Below are positions 27,303 to 37,120 of a DNA stretch of 51,518 nucleotides, one piece after another (within the stretch, counting starts at the first letter, position 1; each line of letters begins with the position of its first letter). The stretch spans positions 1 to 51,518 of the forward strand of contig JACZYA010000007.1 of assembly GCA_022571295.1 (NCBI GenBank). The letters are read 5' to 3'. The notes beneath the pieces were generated by a model, which saw nothing but the letters and a program-made list of their open reading frames with translations, was not told the origin of the DNA and searched no databases. This DNA comes from Acidobacteriota bacterium. Its GTDB lineage: Bacteria; Acidobacteriota; Terriglobia; Acidiferrales; 2-02-FULL-67-57. The translations under genes and the position numbers were made by a program.

Positions 27303-28640
27303 TCAGTCGGCTTCGGCAGCAGCTTTGGGTGGACGGAGGAGGCGATGTTGGTAGAGGAGCATCAACCAAAAGATGTTGGCGCCCAGCGTGACCCAACCCA
27401 GCAGCAGCACGCGCAAATCGAGCAGGCAGAAAAGGAAGACGAAGTAAGGCAAAACGGCCCGCCTGGTCAGAAATACCGCGTGCAGTGAGAGCCAGTGGAA
27501 GAAATTTCCACTGTTCTCTTCGAGTTTCTTGCAGACGCGGTTGGCATAGTCGGCCGGGTTATCCTTGCTGACCAGCCTGCGTTGGTGACTCTGCACAATG
27601 AAGCTCAAGAGTGTGCCGAACAGGAAGAGGGCGCCGACGATCAGGTGGTGTGCGACGCCAGTCTCGCGGTAGAGCCCAACCGCCAAGCCGGAGAAGATGG
27701 CCAGGTAGCTGGCATAGTCCACCGCGGATTCGAACCAGGTTCCGAACTTCGTCTCTTGAAATTTCAGCCGGGCCACCATCCCGTCGCAATGGTCCATGAT
27801 GGCCGAGCTGTAGCTCAACAGGGCCCCAAAGAGACTCCACCAATAGCTGCCCTGTGCGAACGCCACCCCGGCGGCCACCCCCAGCAGCAATCCCAGGGTG
27901 GTGATGAAGTTGGGCGTCGCGGGCGTGTGCAAGAAGAAGCGAATCAACGGCTCGGCCACCACCAGCTTGTTGAACTTGGCGAACATGCCGTCGGAGGGCT
28001 TCAGGTGGAAGTGGGAGAGTGCGCGCCCAATCTCGCGCAGGCGGTCGGCGTCGGTCACTCGCCCCCACACCTGCCCGTCGATTTCCACCTCGCTCAGGCG
28101 CTCGCGGGTGTGCAGGGCGCTGGCGAACGAGCCAACTCCATCCGTGGCACCGTTGGGCGAGTGGTGATCGTCGAGGAGTTGAAGAAACTCCGGGCGGCAG
28201 AGGTAGAGGGCGCTGTCGGCCCCGGCGGCGTCGCCCTGCGGCTTCACTGCGCGCGCTGCTTTGCCGTCCAGCGAGGCCGAGCGGAGCGACTGGAGTGCGG
28301 CCGCGTCGAAGGTCGAGTCAGCAAACAGCAGCACGAAGTCTTCCTTCACCTCGTGTCGGAGGTGCCGCAAGACGCTGAGTTCATCGGAGGAGCGGGCGCC
28401 GTGGTTCTCCCCGCTGGCCTGCTGGGACGAATCAAGCGGCACCCAGCGCCACTTGATGGTGACGCGCGGGTGGCGGCGCAACAGCGGGGCTGGGTCGGGG
28501 CCGCCGCCGATAATCACTTCCTCCAGGCCCGCTCGCTGTGCGGTCAGGACGGCCCGGAGCAGCAACGGCAGGCCGGCCAGTCGGGGTGCCCCGGCCGGAG
28601 TGGAATTTGGCAGATTGATTAAAACCGCTGTGCGAACCAT
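27303..28640 (-). CDS. Bifunctional-type protein: degenerate NTP-transferase domain fused to CDP-alcohol phosphatidyltransferase
   Basis: Protein of 445 residues. Residues about 1-230 have a nucleotidyltransferase-like fold, but the usual LAAGxGxRL loop is replaced by LINLPNSTPAGAP. Residues about 240-445 form a CDP-alcohol phosphatidyltransferase with several TM helices and the motif DGMVAR-x8-G-TWFESAVD. The family motif has Asp where this protein has Glu (TWFE), the other aspartates being kept. The layout recalls IPCT/DIPPS fusions that make inositol-phosphate compounds. The start at 28640 follows the conserved beginning. It is the last gene of a minus-strand envelope cluster. Confidence 0.8.
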   Translation of the reverse strand: MVRTAVLINLPNSTPAGAPRLAGLPLLLRAVLTAQRAGLEEVIIGGGPDPAPLLRRHPRVTIKWRWVPLDSSQQASGENHGARSSDELSVLRHLRHEVKEDFVLLFADSTFDAAALQSLRSASLDGKAARAVKPQGDAAGADSALYLCRPEFLQLLDDHHSPNGATDGVGSFASALHTRERLSEVEIDGQVWGRVTDADRLREIGRALSHFHLKPSDGMFAKFNKLVVAEPLIRFFLHTPATPNFITTLGLLLGVAAGVAFAQGSYWWSLFGALLSYSSAIMDHCDGMVARLKFQETKFGTWFESAVDYASYLAIFSGLAVGLYRETGVAHHLIVGALFLFGTLLSFIVQSHQRRLVSKDNPADYANRVCKKLEENSGNFFHWLSLHAVFLTRRAVLPYFVFLFCLLDLRVLLLGWVTLGANIFWLMLLYQHRLLRPPKAAAEAD

Positions 28641-28771
28641 GAGTGCTGGAATCGAAACAGTATTGTTGAGTTCAGCCCGCCGGGGCCAATTCTCAACTCC
28701 ATGCCTGGACCCCAAACGCACCCGCCATCATACTAGAATCAGCCCGCGGGGAGGGAAAGAAAGTTCCCCGC

Positions 28772-29848
28772 TTACTTTTCGGTGCCCGCTCCCGTGGTTG
28801 GCCGCTCGGGCAAGGCAGCCGGGCTCACGCCCTGCAAAATCATTACCAGGTTGCCAATGCCAACCCACACCAGCGCCCGCGCGCGCCGCGCCAGCACCAG
28901 GGTAAGAGCCAGGGCGGCGCTCATCTCAAAGAGCTGGAAGATCAGCGCCATGCCGCCTTCGCGCACGCCCACATTGCCCGGCACCACAAAAGCAAAAAGC
29001 CCCAGCGTCTTACCGATCCCTTCAAGTAAGAAGGCGGTTGCCAGGCTCACTTCCACTCTCAGCCCACGCAAGATCAGGTACACCTCCAGCACGCCCGCGA
29101 ATGTGGCCAGGAAGTTCAGCCCGGCCAGCCGGGCAAAGTTTCTCTTGCTGTGCAGGAAGGCGGCGGCCAGGTCGTGCTCCAGGGCAGTGACAAAAATCTG
29201 CAACCGCCGCAAAAACGCAGAGTGGCTGTGACGCGCGAGAAAGGAGCTGAAACGATTCAGCAACCGGGTGACGGTCGGCCTGCCTGTAAGAGGGAGGACC
29301 GAGATCGCCAGCAGGGGCACACTGGCCGCAGCCAGCAGCGGCCGGATGACCGCTTGCGGCGGCAAGAGAAAGTAGCCCAGCATAAAGCTGGCGGTCATCA
29401 AAACGATGGTCGAATAAAAATAGACGATCCGGGAGGCCAACAGCGCGGAGAGCCCGCGCTCCACCGGTATGGTTTGGCTGCTGGCGGCCGCTCGGAAAGC
29501 GTCACCCGACCACCCGAAAGACAAATGGGCCACCGCCTCCCCGGCCAGCCACAGGCTGAGCGCCCGGCGGAAAGGGAGTTGTCTTCGGTCTTCCTGCAGG
29601 CAGAGACGCCAGGAAATCGTCCGCAGCAGATGCACGCCCCCGAACAGGGCCACGGTGGCCAGGAACGTCCAGCCCAGTTGCCGGGCGTGGGCTACAAGCG
29701 TCCCCAGCCCTACCTGACGCAGCAGCAGGACAAGCAGCGCCAGGCCGAGAAAAAGGGAGAGCAAGCGCAGAGGTTGCCACCCGCGCCACCGGCGGGGCGG
29801 GCGAGTACCTTGCTGCGAGGGCTGTGCGCCGGTTGCAGGAGCGTTCAC
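28772..29848 (-). CDS. Flippase-like integral membrane protein (lysylphosphatidylglycerol synthase TM family)
   Basis: Polytopic membrane protein of 358 residues with about eight TM segments, of the LPG_synthase_TM/UPF0104 group. Family features are the N-terminal LLLRQVGLGTLVAHARQLGW, the LSFGWSGDAFRA loop and the C-terminal FVVPGNVGVREGGMALIF block. It lacks the soluble aminoacyl-transferase domain, so a role in moving or anchoring lipid intermediates is more likely than lysylation. It overlaps the upstream glycosyltransferase by 4 bp (ATGA coupling). Confidence 0.87.
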   Translation of the reverse strand: MNAPATGAQPSQQGTRPPRRWRGWQPLRLLSLFLGLALLVLLLRQVGLGTLVAHARQLGWTFLATVALFGGVHLLRTISWRLCLQEDRRQLPFRRALSLWLAGEAVAHLSFGWSGDAFRAAASSQTIPVERGLSALLASRIVYFYSTIVLMTASFMLGYFLLPPQAVIRPLLAAASVPLLAISVLPLTGRPTVTRLLNRFSSFLARHSHSAFLRRLQIFVTALEHDLAAAFLHSKRNFARLAGLNFLATFAGVLEVYLILRGLRVEVSLATAFLLEGIGKTLGLFAFVVPGNVGVREGGMALIFQLFEMSAALALTLVLARRARALVWVGIGNLVMILQGVSPAALPERPTTGAGTEK

Positions 29849-30852
29849 GCCAACTCCGCGTAGAGTTCCACGTAGCGCTGGACGCAGCGGGAGAGGGTGA
29901 ACCGCTCTTCCACTTTGGCGCGGTTGTAGGCTCCCATCCGCGCGCGCAGGTCGGGGTCGCGCGCCAGCCGTCGGATGCCCTCGGCAAACGCATCCACATC
30001 ATCGCGCGGGCAGAGCGTGCCGCCGCGCCCGTCGTCAATCAATTCAGGCAGGGAGGAATAGTTTGTGCACACCACCGGCTTGCCGCAAGCCATGGCCTCG
30101 GCCACCGGATAGCCGAAGCCCTCCAACCGCGAGGGGAACAGGAAAATATCCGAGCGCTGGTAGGCTTGCACCAGCTCTGCGCCTCGCAACTGTCCCAGGC
30201 AGCGCATGGCCAGGTGGGGCGGCCGGCGGGCGCGGGTGCGCAGGCCGCTGGTATATTCCAGAATAAAGCCTTTCCCCAGGCGGTCGAGGATGCGGGGCAG
30301 CAGATCAAACCCTTTCCGAGCGGTGCAGTTGCCCACGAACAGCAGTCGGTGGGGCGGGTCGCGGCGCGGAGTGTTGTCAGTGGGCGGACGGAAGAGGCTC
30401 TCGTCCACTCCGTTGTGGATCACGCGGATGTCGTCGCGCCCGAAGCACTCCGCAATGCTGCGGGCGGAGAAATGGCTGACGGTGACGATGCGGTCGGCGC
30501 GGGCAAAGGAGCGGGCGATATTGCCTTTGAGTTTCAGGTTGTGGTAGAGGCGCTTCCCCAGGCCTTTGCTACCTGCATAGGCAGGGTCGAACACCGAATG
30601 CGCCAGCGTGACCACCAGGGGTCGTTGCGGCACCGCGAACAGCCAGCCGTATTCCGCTTTGGTGTGGACCAGGGTGCAATCCCGGTTGGGCCGGAGAAAA
30701 GGTTTGAGCGCGGTGTAGGGAAGGAATTCCATGATGTGGGGGTAGCGCCGCAGATCGGATTGCCAGCCCTGGTCTGCCAGCCCCGCGGCCAGCCGCTCGA
30801 AATAGATATCCGCTCCGGAGAAGTTGGTGATAATCGGGAAAAAAACTTTCAC
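29845..30852 (-). CDS. Glycosyltransferase family 4 (GT-B)
   Basis: Retaining GT-B glycosyltransferase of 335 residues. The C-terminal nucleotide-sugar site carries the EX7E-like segment (FLFPSRLEGFGYPVAEAMACGKPVVCTNYSSLPE, about 245-278), with LLFVGNCTARKG at the inter-domain strand. It transfers a sugar to a lipid or polysaccharide acceptor in the cytoplasm. It is joined by 4-bp overlaps to the flippase-like gene downstream and the methyltransferase upstream, so the three products probably act in one pathway. Confidence 0.9.
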   Translation of the reverse strand: MKVFFPIITNFSGADIYFERLAAGLADQGWQSDLRRYPHIMEFLPYTALKPFLRPNRDCTLVHTKAEYGWLFAVPQRPLVVTLAHSVFDPAYAGSKGLGKRLYHNLKLKGNIARSFARADRIVTVSHFSARSIAECFGRDDIRVIHNGVDESLFRPPTDNTPRRDPPHRLLFVGNCTARKGFDLLPRILDRLGKGFILEYTSGLRTRARRPPHLAMRCLGQLRGAELVQAYQRSDIFLFPSRLEGFGYPVAEAMACGKPVVCTNYSSLPELIDDGRGGTLCPRDDVDAFAEGIRRLARDPDLRARMGAYNRAKVEERFTLSRCVQRYVELYAELA

Positions 30853-31652
30853 GGCCCGCCTTTCCTGCCGGCAGGCTTGCAGGCTCGCACCAGGGCCACG
30901 CCTTCAGTCTGATGCACGGAGCTGATGTTGCGCATGGCCGCCTCATCGACCCGCATCCAGCAGCAACCGTAGTCTTCGCGTCGATAATAGTTTACCTCCT
31001 GGAGTTCGAAGCGTTCCAGGAGTTTTCCTAGCCCGGCGCGGTCATAGACGCGTTGATGAGAAGTCTGGGCGGCTTCGCCATAGGGGACGGTCAGCAGGAA
31101 ACAACCGCCCGGCTTGAGCAGGCGCCAAATCTCCTGCACGGCGAGCAAGTCCCCCTCCGCGACCGAAGGGCCGCCATAGTAGGGGATGCCCATGTGCTCC
31201 AGCGTGGAGATGGCAAGCACCGCGTCCACACTCTCCGCCGGCAGCGAGTTCTGGAGGAAGTCGCCTCCCCGAAACTCCAGCTTGGGGTGGGTAAAGGGAT
31301 AGGGGCGGACATCAGCCGCGATCACCCGGTAGCCGAAGTTGGCCAATTGCAGCGCCAGGGCGCTGCCGGTCGCGCCCAGGTCGAGGATGGTGCTACCCAG
31401 TGGCAGGTTCAAGTGGCGAAGCACAAACGGGTACTCAACAATGCGCTCGGTGACGCGCAAGTGCAGGAAGGGCCGCTTGACCGCGTAGGGAAGCCAGCCC
31501 ACCAGTGCGCATGCCAGCGGATGCCGATAGCGTATCCTCCAGCGGATGGGGTCGGAGGGGAAGTTCACCGAGTAGGAAGACTTGTAAAAGAAGAAGAGCT
31601 TCTTGGCAATGCGAACGGCGGAGGGAGCCAAGCTCCTCCACTCCGACCTCAT
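30849..31652 (-). CDS. Class I SAM-dependent methyltransferase
   Basis: Methyltransferase of 267 residues. The SAM-binding glycine loop is ILDLGATGSALALQLA and the later motifs are VIAADVRP, DAVLAISTLEHMG and LKPGGCFLLTVPYGE. The start at ATG 31652 is chosen because upstream in-frame sequence runs into the dispersed repeat at 31820-31950. The 3' end overlaps the glycosyltransferase gene by 4 bp. A sugar or lipid headgroup is the likely substrate from context. Confidence 0.87.
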   Translation of the reverse strand: MRSEWRSLAPSAVRIAKKLFFFYKSSYSVNFPSDPIRWRIRYRHPLACALVGWLPYAVKRPFLHLRVTERIVEYPFVLRHLNLPLGSTILDLGATGSALALQLANFGYRVIAADVRPYPFTHPKLEFRGGDFLQNSLPAESVDAVLAISTLEHMGIPYYGGPSVAEGDLLAVQEIWRLLKPGGCFLLTVPYGEAAQTSHQRVYDRAGLGKLLERFELQEVNYYRREDYGCCWMRVDEAAMRNISSVHQTEGVALVRACKPAGRKGGP

Positions 31653-32025
31653 CGCGCGCTCCGGCTTCTTCTCATTTCGCCTGGGCCACTTCCTGGTGGT
31701 GATCTCTGCTTGTGGGTTCACGAGCAACGCACGAATGCTACCCCCAACCTGCCGTAGTTTCAAACGGAAAAGCCTTCCGGTAGTGGGCCTTTTTGAAAAT
31801 GGTAAGCTCACGCCGAGCCCCGTGGCCTGTCCTGAGCGAAGCCGAAGGGCACCTGCCACGGGGCGTTTGTGCCGCTTGTCTGCCCCTAGGGCGGGCAGGT
31901 AGGCCGCCGGGCTCAGCGGCAAATCAACATCGTGAAATCGGATCACTACCAACCGTCTGGGCTGGCAAATGCTTCCGCCGGGAATTCCGGGGTCGGATCA
32001 GCCGGCTGGAGGAACGAAGGCCGGG
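31653..32025. other. Intergenic region holding dispersed repeat copy B
   Basis: 373 bp between the methyltransferase and the phosphatase-superfamily gene. Most of the middle is occupied by the repeat described at 31820-31950. The rest should contain the promoter of the methyltransferase-glycosyltransferase-flippase unit; no clear box was recognised. Confidence 0.45.
31820..31950. repeat. Dispersed intergenic repeat, copy B
   Basis: Counterpart of 1-117. It is longer by an inserted TCCTGAGCGAAGCCGAAGGG-like word (from about 31830) inside the opening palindrome CCGTGGC/GCCACGG. The 3' part (31902-31937) matches 69-104 with one difference. Confidence 0.7.
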
Positions 32026-34686
32026 CTAGTTGCCCTTGCTGGCCGCGGGTGTGCGAGCCCCGGCAGCCATGAAGCTGGGCGAGGGCGCGATCGGCAGCGG
32101 TTGGCCTGCAAAGGGCAGGAAGGGCCGCTCGCGCACCGCGCCGGGCTGCGGCACCATCTTGCCCTCGGCGTCCACCATTCCCAGCAGCGTTGCCAGCGTC
32201 GGCACGATGTCCAGCGTGGTGGCCGGCTGGGTGATGACCGTGCCCGCCGGCAGGGCAAAATCCTTTCCGCCCCAGAGCAGAAACGTTGTTCGCGCCACCT
32301 GCGGTGTCAGGCCCCCGTGGCTGCCGCCGGCGGTGTAGGTCTTGGAAGACAGGTTCCAGAGATAGCTGCTCCAGACCAGCAAGTCGGGCTGTTGCGAGGC
32401 GTATTTCCAGCGCAAGCCCCGCAAGTAGAACTGCTTGTTCTCCTCGTCGGGGAAGCCAGTCAGCGCCCGCTGGAAGTCGGGGTTGTTAATGAAAGCGTCG
32501 GTGTGGATGCCGGCCACGTCGAGGAACACCAGCGGGGCAATCGTATAGCCGGTGGCAAACGTCGCGCGCAGCCACTCCTTGCGCGAGTGGAAATCCTCGA
32601 GCCAGAGAAAAGCCGGCAGTCCAGCGGGAGCGCGGAACTCGGGGTCGGTGAGCAGCCCCAGCGGGTCGATCTCATTCGCCGGATCGAAGGTAAAGCTCCC
32701 CTCGGCGGTCTCCTGCAAGCGGTCGATGGGCAGGTAGCGCACCCGGCCGTCGGCGTGTTCCAGCACCAGCGCCTGCCCGCCCCGGCGCAGGTTGTGTTGC
32801 GCGGTGGAGATCACCCAGAGCGCCCGGCGCAAGGATACGTCCTGCTGGAGCCAGCCGCGTTCCCGCAGGGCAGCGGCCACCGCTTGGGCCGGCACCGCCG
32901 TCACCAGCAGGTCCAGGGGATTGCGCTCGTAGCTCAGCGGCGGATTGGGAACCTGGTAGTTGGGCAGGATGGAAAAGTAGTCCATCGGCACCCGCCGGCC
33001 GCGGGGGTCCACGGTGGTTTCCACCCACTGCAACTCTTCGTCCAGCCCGACGGTGTAGTGGCTAAGTTGATAGACTGTGTTGCGCGGCCCGAAATACTTT
33101 TTGGGAAGCAGCTTGGGGATGCTGAGGTCGCGTTCCTCCAGCCACGCCAGCGGGTCTTCGGCCCGAGCGAGCGTGGCCAGGCGGTCGAGGCGGCGGAGTT
33201 GGGCGGTGTCGCGCTCGTTTTCGCTTCCCAAGCGAGCCGCCACGTCGCGCCAGTAGGAGTCGGCGCGGCGTTTCAATTCAGGCAGCCAGGCCCGCACCCC
33301 CTGGGAGTAGTCTCGGTAGGCGGCCAGCTCCGGTTCCAGCCATTCCCACACCTCCGCCAAGGCGGCGCGGAGAAGCTTGCGCAGCCGGACGCGGTGCTGC
33401 TCGTCCAGCTTGCGGTAACGGGCCTGCAAGAGGAGGTGCAGCCGGTTCAGGTCGTTGTTGCGCAGGTGGATTTCGGCGCGGGCGTTGCCGAAGTTGTCTA
33501 CGAACGCGGTGGTGTAGCCCTTCTCGGCGCCGGGGCCCTGGTTGTAGGGAGAGTAGGGCCCTTCATAGACGCGGGCGAAGTCAATGCCCTGCACCGGCGT
33601 AGTCAGAGCGTGGACGGCGTTCTCGGCCATCACGGTGCCGACCGTGTGCCCGCCGAACAGCCGGGTGCGCATCGCGCGCGTGAGCGGGAAGGTCACATTG
33701 ATGGCCCCGGGGAGATACTCGGAGCCGTGGTCGGAAATCAGAACCACCAGGGTATGGTCCCGCCGCTTGCTCCGCTCCACCGCTTGCAGGATGCGCCCGA
33801 TGCGGCGGTCCAGCCGCGCCATCCGCCGCACCAGGTTTTCGGGGTTGGGGTCAACGTGGTGCTGGTGGTCAATGGTAAAAAAGGTGCTGATGTAGTCGTA
33901 GCGTTCGCTGCCGGCCAAGTCGGATTCCAGCACTTTCTTGGCGACGTGGTCCACCACGAACTCTTCCGCAAAGTCGGGGTAATCTATGCCGTTGGCCAGC
34001 CGGGCCATGTGGCTGCGAAAAATGTCCTTGGGGTGGCTTTTTCCGCCGGTGACGTAGCGTTTCCCCAAGTCCGACAGATAGGCAACCGGGGCAAGACGGT
34101 AATACATCCACGGCGTGACGTAGGACCGCAAGGGGTTGAAGCCGTCGGCAAACAGGCTGACCCCGGCTTGGTCCAGCTCCCACAGGGCATTGGTTTTGCG
34201 TGCCTTGCGCGCAAGCAGCTCGAACGAGTCTCGAAAGCCGTCCAGGTGGGAGCGCAGGTAGCCGGTCTGGCGGCTGGACATCATGTGGCGCTTGATTACG
34301 CTGGGCTGTCCGGTTTGGATCACGCTCCAGGCCACCGAGGAGAGGGTCACGGTGGCCGAGACCATGTTCTGCGTGCGCACCCCCCGCTGGTAGAAGAACC
34401 GCTGCAGGTTGGGCACCAAATCCCGCTGGCCGATCTCCTGCCGAACCATCGCGATCGCCCGCCGGAAACCCTCTGGGTCGGGCAGGCGCGCCAGCTTGGC
34501 CGGGTCGTCCGGATCAACCAGCGCATCCAGAAACATTGGGCTGAGGCCGTCCACTTTGATTTCCACCAGGCGGGGTCGCGGCGTCACAGGGGACGCCGCT
34601 GGCGGCTCTTGGGCGCCGACGGGCAAGGTCAGTGCCAGGAGCAGCAGCAGGGGTGCCGGATTGTGCCAGCCCGCAGAGGGACGCAT
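32026..34686 (-). CDS. Large secreted alkaline-phosphatase-superfamily enzyme
   Basis: Protein of 886 residues with a signal peptide (LLLLLALTLPVGAQE). The alkaline phosphatase/phosphodiesterase core is visible: the metal Asp in LVEIKVDGLSP, the nucleophile region in SATVTLSSVAWSVIQTGQP, the zinc site FTIDHQHHVDPN, LISDHGSEY, and the late His in AGGSHGGLTPQVARTTF. The core is split by a long charged insert (about 410-560). It probably hydrolyses a phospho- or sulfo-ester in the periplasm. The 783-residue unknown lies 3 bp upstream in the same operon. Confidence 0.85.
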   Translation of the reverse strand: MRPSAGWHNPAPLLLLLALTLPVGAQEPPAASPVTPRPRLVEIKVDGLSPMFLDALVDPDDPAKLARLPDPEGFRRAIAMVRQEIGQRDLVPNLQRFFYQRGVRTQNMVSATVTLSSVAWSVIQTGQPSVIKRHMMSSRQTGYLRSHLDGFRDSFELLARKARKTNALWELDQAGVSLFADGFNPLRSYVTPWMYYRLAPVAYLSDLGKRYVTGGKSHPKDIFRSHMARLANGIDYPDFAEEFVVDHVAKKVLESDLAGSERYDYISTFFTIDHQHHVDPNPENLVRRMARLDRRIGRILQAVERSKRRDHTLVVLISDHGSEYLPGAINVTFPLTRAMRTRLFGGHTVGTVMAENAVHALTTPVQGIDFARVYEGPYSPYNQGPGAEKGYTTAFVDNFGNARAEIHLRNNDLNRLHLLLQARYRKLDEQHRVRLRKLLRAALAEVWEWLEPELAAYRDYSQGVRAWLPELKRRADSYWRDVAARLGSENERDTAQLRRLDRLATLARAEDPLAWLEERDLSIPKLLPKKYFGPRNTVYQLSHYTVGLDEELQWVETTVDPRGRRVPMDYFSILPNYQVPNPPLSYERNPLDLLVTAVPAQAVAAALRERGWLQQDVSLRRALWVISTAQHNLRRGGQALVLEHADGRVRYLPIDRLQETAEGSFTFDPANEIDPLGLLTDPEFRAPAGLPAFLWLEDFHSRKEWLRATFATGYTIAPLVFLDVAGIHTDAFINNPDFQRALTGFPDEENKQFYLRGLRWKYASQQPDLLVWSSYLWNLSSKTYTAGGSHGGLTPQVARTTFLLWGGKDFALPAGTVITQPATTLDIVPTLATLLGMVDAEGKMVPQPGAVRERPFLPFAGQPLPIAPSPSFMAAGARTPAASKGN

Positions 34687-34689
34687 CGT

Positions 34690-37041
34690 TTAGTCGTCTC
34701 CCGTCAGGCTGGTGGCCTTCTGCCGGTTCAAATCTTGGAGCAGCGCCTGCGCCAGCCGCCGGTTGTTGAAGAGGAAGTCCGGACGCCAGAGGTCAGGCTG
34801 ATTGGCATCGCACTGGCTCAGGGCGGTTTCCACCTCAGCGAGCACGTTTTCCAGGCCGGGACGCTGGAGCGCGATTTCCGTCCGGAACGGTTCTGTTTGC
34901 GACGCCACCTGAATGGTTTGCGCCAGCAGCGTCAGTTGCGCTTCCAGTTCGGTGGGCGAGGCCTGGTTGGGGTCGCACCCGGCCCGGGCCACCCGCCACA
35001 ACTCCCTGCGGCTTTCGTGGAGCAGCTTGCGCAAACCTTTGAGTTGCTGCTTCTGCGCCGCGCGTTGCTTTTTCTGGTGTTGCGCGTGCGCCTGCTGCTC
35101 TACGCGGGTCACTTGCGGCTCAAAGTCGGTCGTACCACCGGCCTCGGCCACGCGCTGCCAGGCTTGCCGTGTGAGTGCGCGGAAAGACCGAACGCGAGAA
35201 AGGGTGTCGTCGGAGAACCGGCCCTGCCGCTGCTCCCGCTGTTGGCGTGGTGGGGGGGGCAAGCGCAGCTCGTACACGTAGAGCGTGGTGTAGAGATCGC
35301 GCAAAGTCGTTTCCAGTTTTTTCGGATGGGGCGGGTCGCTGCGGAGAAATAACTCCAGCGGCGCGCGCAGGGCGTCCAGCGATTCAATGTCGCCCGCCAG
35401 ATGGTAGGAAAGTGTCCGCAGACGAGTCAGTTGGTGCCAGGCCACCAGCCGTCGGGCCAGTTCCGCGCGCTGCGCCTCGGGCGGCAGGGTGAGGGCAACG
35501 CCGAGGCGTTTCTTCATCTTCCTGCGCACGCGTTCCACCGTCCGGCAGATGGCTTGGTTGTCGCGCGCACGCAAACTCGCGTACTGGATGCGGGCCAGCA
35601 GCCGCTCGACCGGGCCGGGTTTGATCAACGGGTTCAGCACGCGCCGGTCAACGCGCTCCAGCAGCCAGGGCCGCAGCGCCGGGTCAAAATAGAGGCCGGA
35701 TTCGAGCGACATCCGCAGCTCTTCAATCCCCGGCCGCGCACTCTTGTCGGTCAGCAAGGTAAAGCCCTTCTTGTTGGCCGCCCAGGTAACCGCGCGGTAG
35801 GGCAGGCGCTCCAGCGAGTAGGCCCCGGTGGTAATCGCCAGCCAGTTGCGCAGCAGCACCATCAGTTGCTGGTTGTTCTCGCGTGTGCGCGGATTGCCGG
35901 GGGCGATAAAGTCGATCACCACAGTCGGCCGGAAGGCCAAGTCGGTTTGGAAGGTGTACACCGCCAGGGGAATCAGTTGGTCCGGGTTCTCTTGCGCCAG
36001 CCGCTGCACGGTGGGATGGGTGTGTGGATTGTAAGGAAGATCGAAAGGATTGCCGACGCCCCACCATGCGGGATCGCCGGCCGGCAGGCGCGGGTCGTAG
36101 TAGAGCACTCCGCCCAGGGGCAAGGGTGTGCCGTTCTCCGCAAAGCGGTAGATTGGTTGGTAGCGCAGATAGTTTTCGTTGGCCGCGCTCTGCAACCAGG
36201 AGGAGGATTTTCCCAGCCGCTCGCGCATCACGCTGTCGTAGTTGTGGGCCATCTCGCTCCCGTCTTCGGGGCGAATCCAGCGGGCGAAGAAGGAGCGCGT
36301 GCGGAGCAGGTGGAAACGCATGTCGTCCAGGGTTGCTATCCAGGCCGCGTCCCGCCGCCCATCGAACTCCAGGTCGATCAGCCAGTGCAGGCTCATGTAA
36401 GTGCGCTGGAAGCGGCGGCCGCGGTCGTCGCCCCGACGCTCCAGGTAGGTGCGGAAGATGAATTGTGCCGGGTTGAAGACGCTGGCCCACTTCAAGCCGC
36501 GCCGCAGCATCCCCAGGATGCCGTGCGTGCGCGGGATGCGTCCCAGGTTGGCGAGGGTAAGCGAAGGGTCGGGCACCAGCCGGCGAGCGCCTTCTTCCTG
36601 CACTTGCAGTTGTTCCAGTCGTCGTTCCAGGCGCTCCAGCTTTCCGGCCGAAGCGCGGGCGGAGCCTACCGGCAGGGGCAGCAGGGAGCGCGCGGTGCGC
36701 CGCCAGCCCGCAGGCGAAGGCCCAAAGATCCAAAGCGCCAGCCACTCGCCGGTTTCGTCGTCCCGGAGGGTACGGTCAAAGGCCAGGGTGGCGAGCGGAT
36801 GGAATTCCGTCTCCTGGCCCGACGACATTTCGGTACCCAAGGTTAGCAGCAGGATATCCGGCTGGTCGCCGAAGGGCTGGCAGCGGCAAGGTTCGCGGCG
36901 CACCACCATGCGGGCCGCGTCGGGCGTAAGCAGTCGCCCGATCACCGCCTTCTCGGAAGGATTGTAAGCTGGTTCCTGGGCGGAGGCGGGGAGGAAGAGA
37001 AGCAGCGTCAACCCCAGCAGGAATCCTGTTGGTCTTGCCAT
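34690..37041 (-). CDS. Large secreted protein of unknown function, partner of the phosphatase-superfamily enzyme
   Basis: Unrecognised protein of 783 residues. The signal peptide is FLLGLTLLLFLPASAQE. The N-terminal half is mixed alpha/beta with conserved-looking blocks (HWLIDLEFDGRRDAAW, MAHNYDSVMRERLG, VVIDFIAPGNPRTRENN). The C-terminal half is strongly helical and charged with a Gln/Lys/Arg-rich coiled coil (about 640-690). The gene below starts 3 bp after its stop. The tight linkage and shared secretion suggest a complex or a common substrate. Confidence 0.8.
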   Translation of the reverse strand: MARPTGFLLGLTLLLFLPASAQEPAYNPSEKAVIGRLLTPDAARMVVRREPCRCQPFGDQPDILLLTLGTEMSSGQETEFHPLATLAFDRTLRDDETGEWLALWIFGPSPAGWRRTARSLLPLPVGSARASAGKLERLERRLEQLQVQEEGARRLVPDPSLTLANLGRIPRTHGILGMLRRGLKWASVFNPAQFIFRTYLERRGDDRGRRFQRTYMSLHWLIDLEFDGRRDAAWIATLDDMRFHLLRTRSFFARWIRPEDGSEMAHNYDSVMRERLGKSSSWLQSAANENYLRYQPIYRFAENGTPLPLGGVLYYDPRLPAGDPAWWGVGNPFDLPYNPHTHPTVQRLAQENPDQLIPLAVYTFQTDLAFRPTVVIDFIAPGNPRTRENNQQLMVLLRNWLAITTGAYSLERLPYRAVTWAANKKGFTLLTDKSARPGIEELRMSLESGLYFDPALRPWLLERVDRRVLNPLIKPGPVERLLARIQYASLRARDNQAICRTVERVRRKMKKRLGVALTLPPEAQRAELARRLVAWHQLTRLRTLSYHLAGDIESLDALRAPLELFLRSDPPHPKKLETTLRDLYTTLYVYELRLPPPPRQQREQRQGRFSDDTLSRVRSFRALTRQAWQRVAEAGGTTDFEPQVTRVEQQAHAQHQKKQRAAQKQQLKGLRKLLHESRRELWRVARAGCDPNQASPTELEAQLTLLAQTIQVASQTEPFRTEIALQRPGLENVLAEVETALSQCDANQPDLWRPDFLFNNRRLAQALLQDLNRQKATSLTGDD

Positions 37042-37120
37042 GTCTGTTACTACCCAGAAGGGCGCTTAAGAGTTCCTTCTACCGTCCCTTATCATTAATC
37101 GCCTGAGACTCCTGAAGAGA

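Noticed and set aside
30860-30885. CCTGCCGGCAGG palindrome similar to the REP hairpins
   Set aside because: It lies within the end of the methyltransferase coding sequence and is explained by the codons there.
31969-35352. 1127-codon open frame on the plus strand
   Set aside because: It is the antisense shadow of two well-supported minus-strand genes (phosphatase-superfamily enzyme and its partner) in G+C-rich DNA. Its translation is Gln/His/Gly/Val low-complexity without domains.
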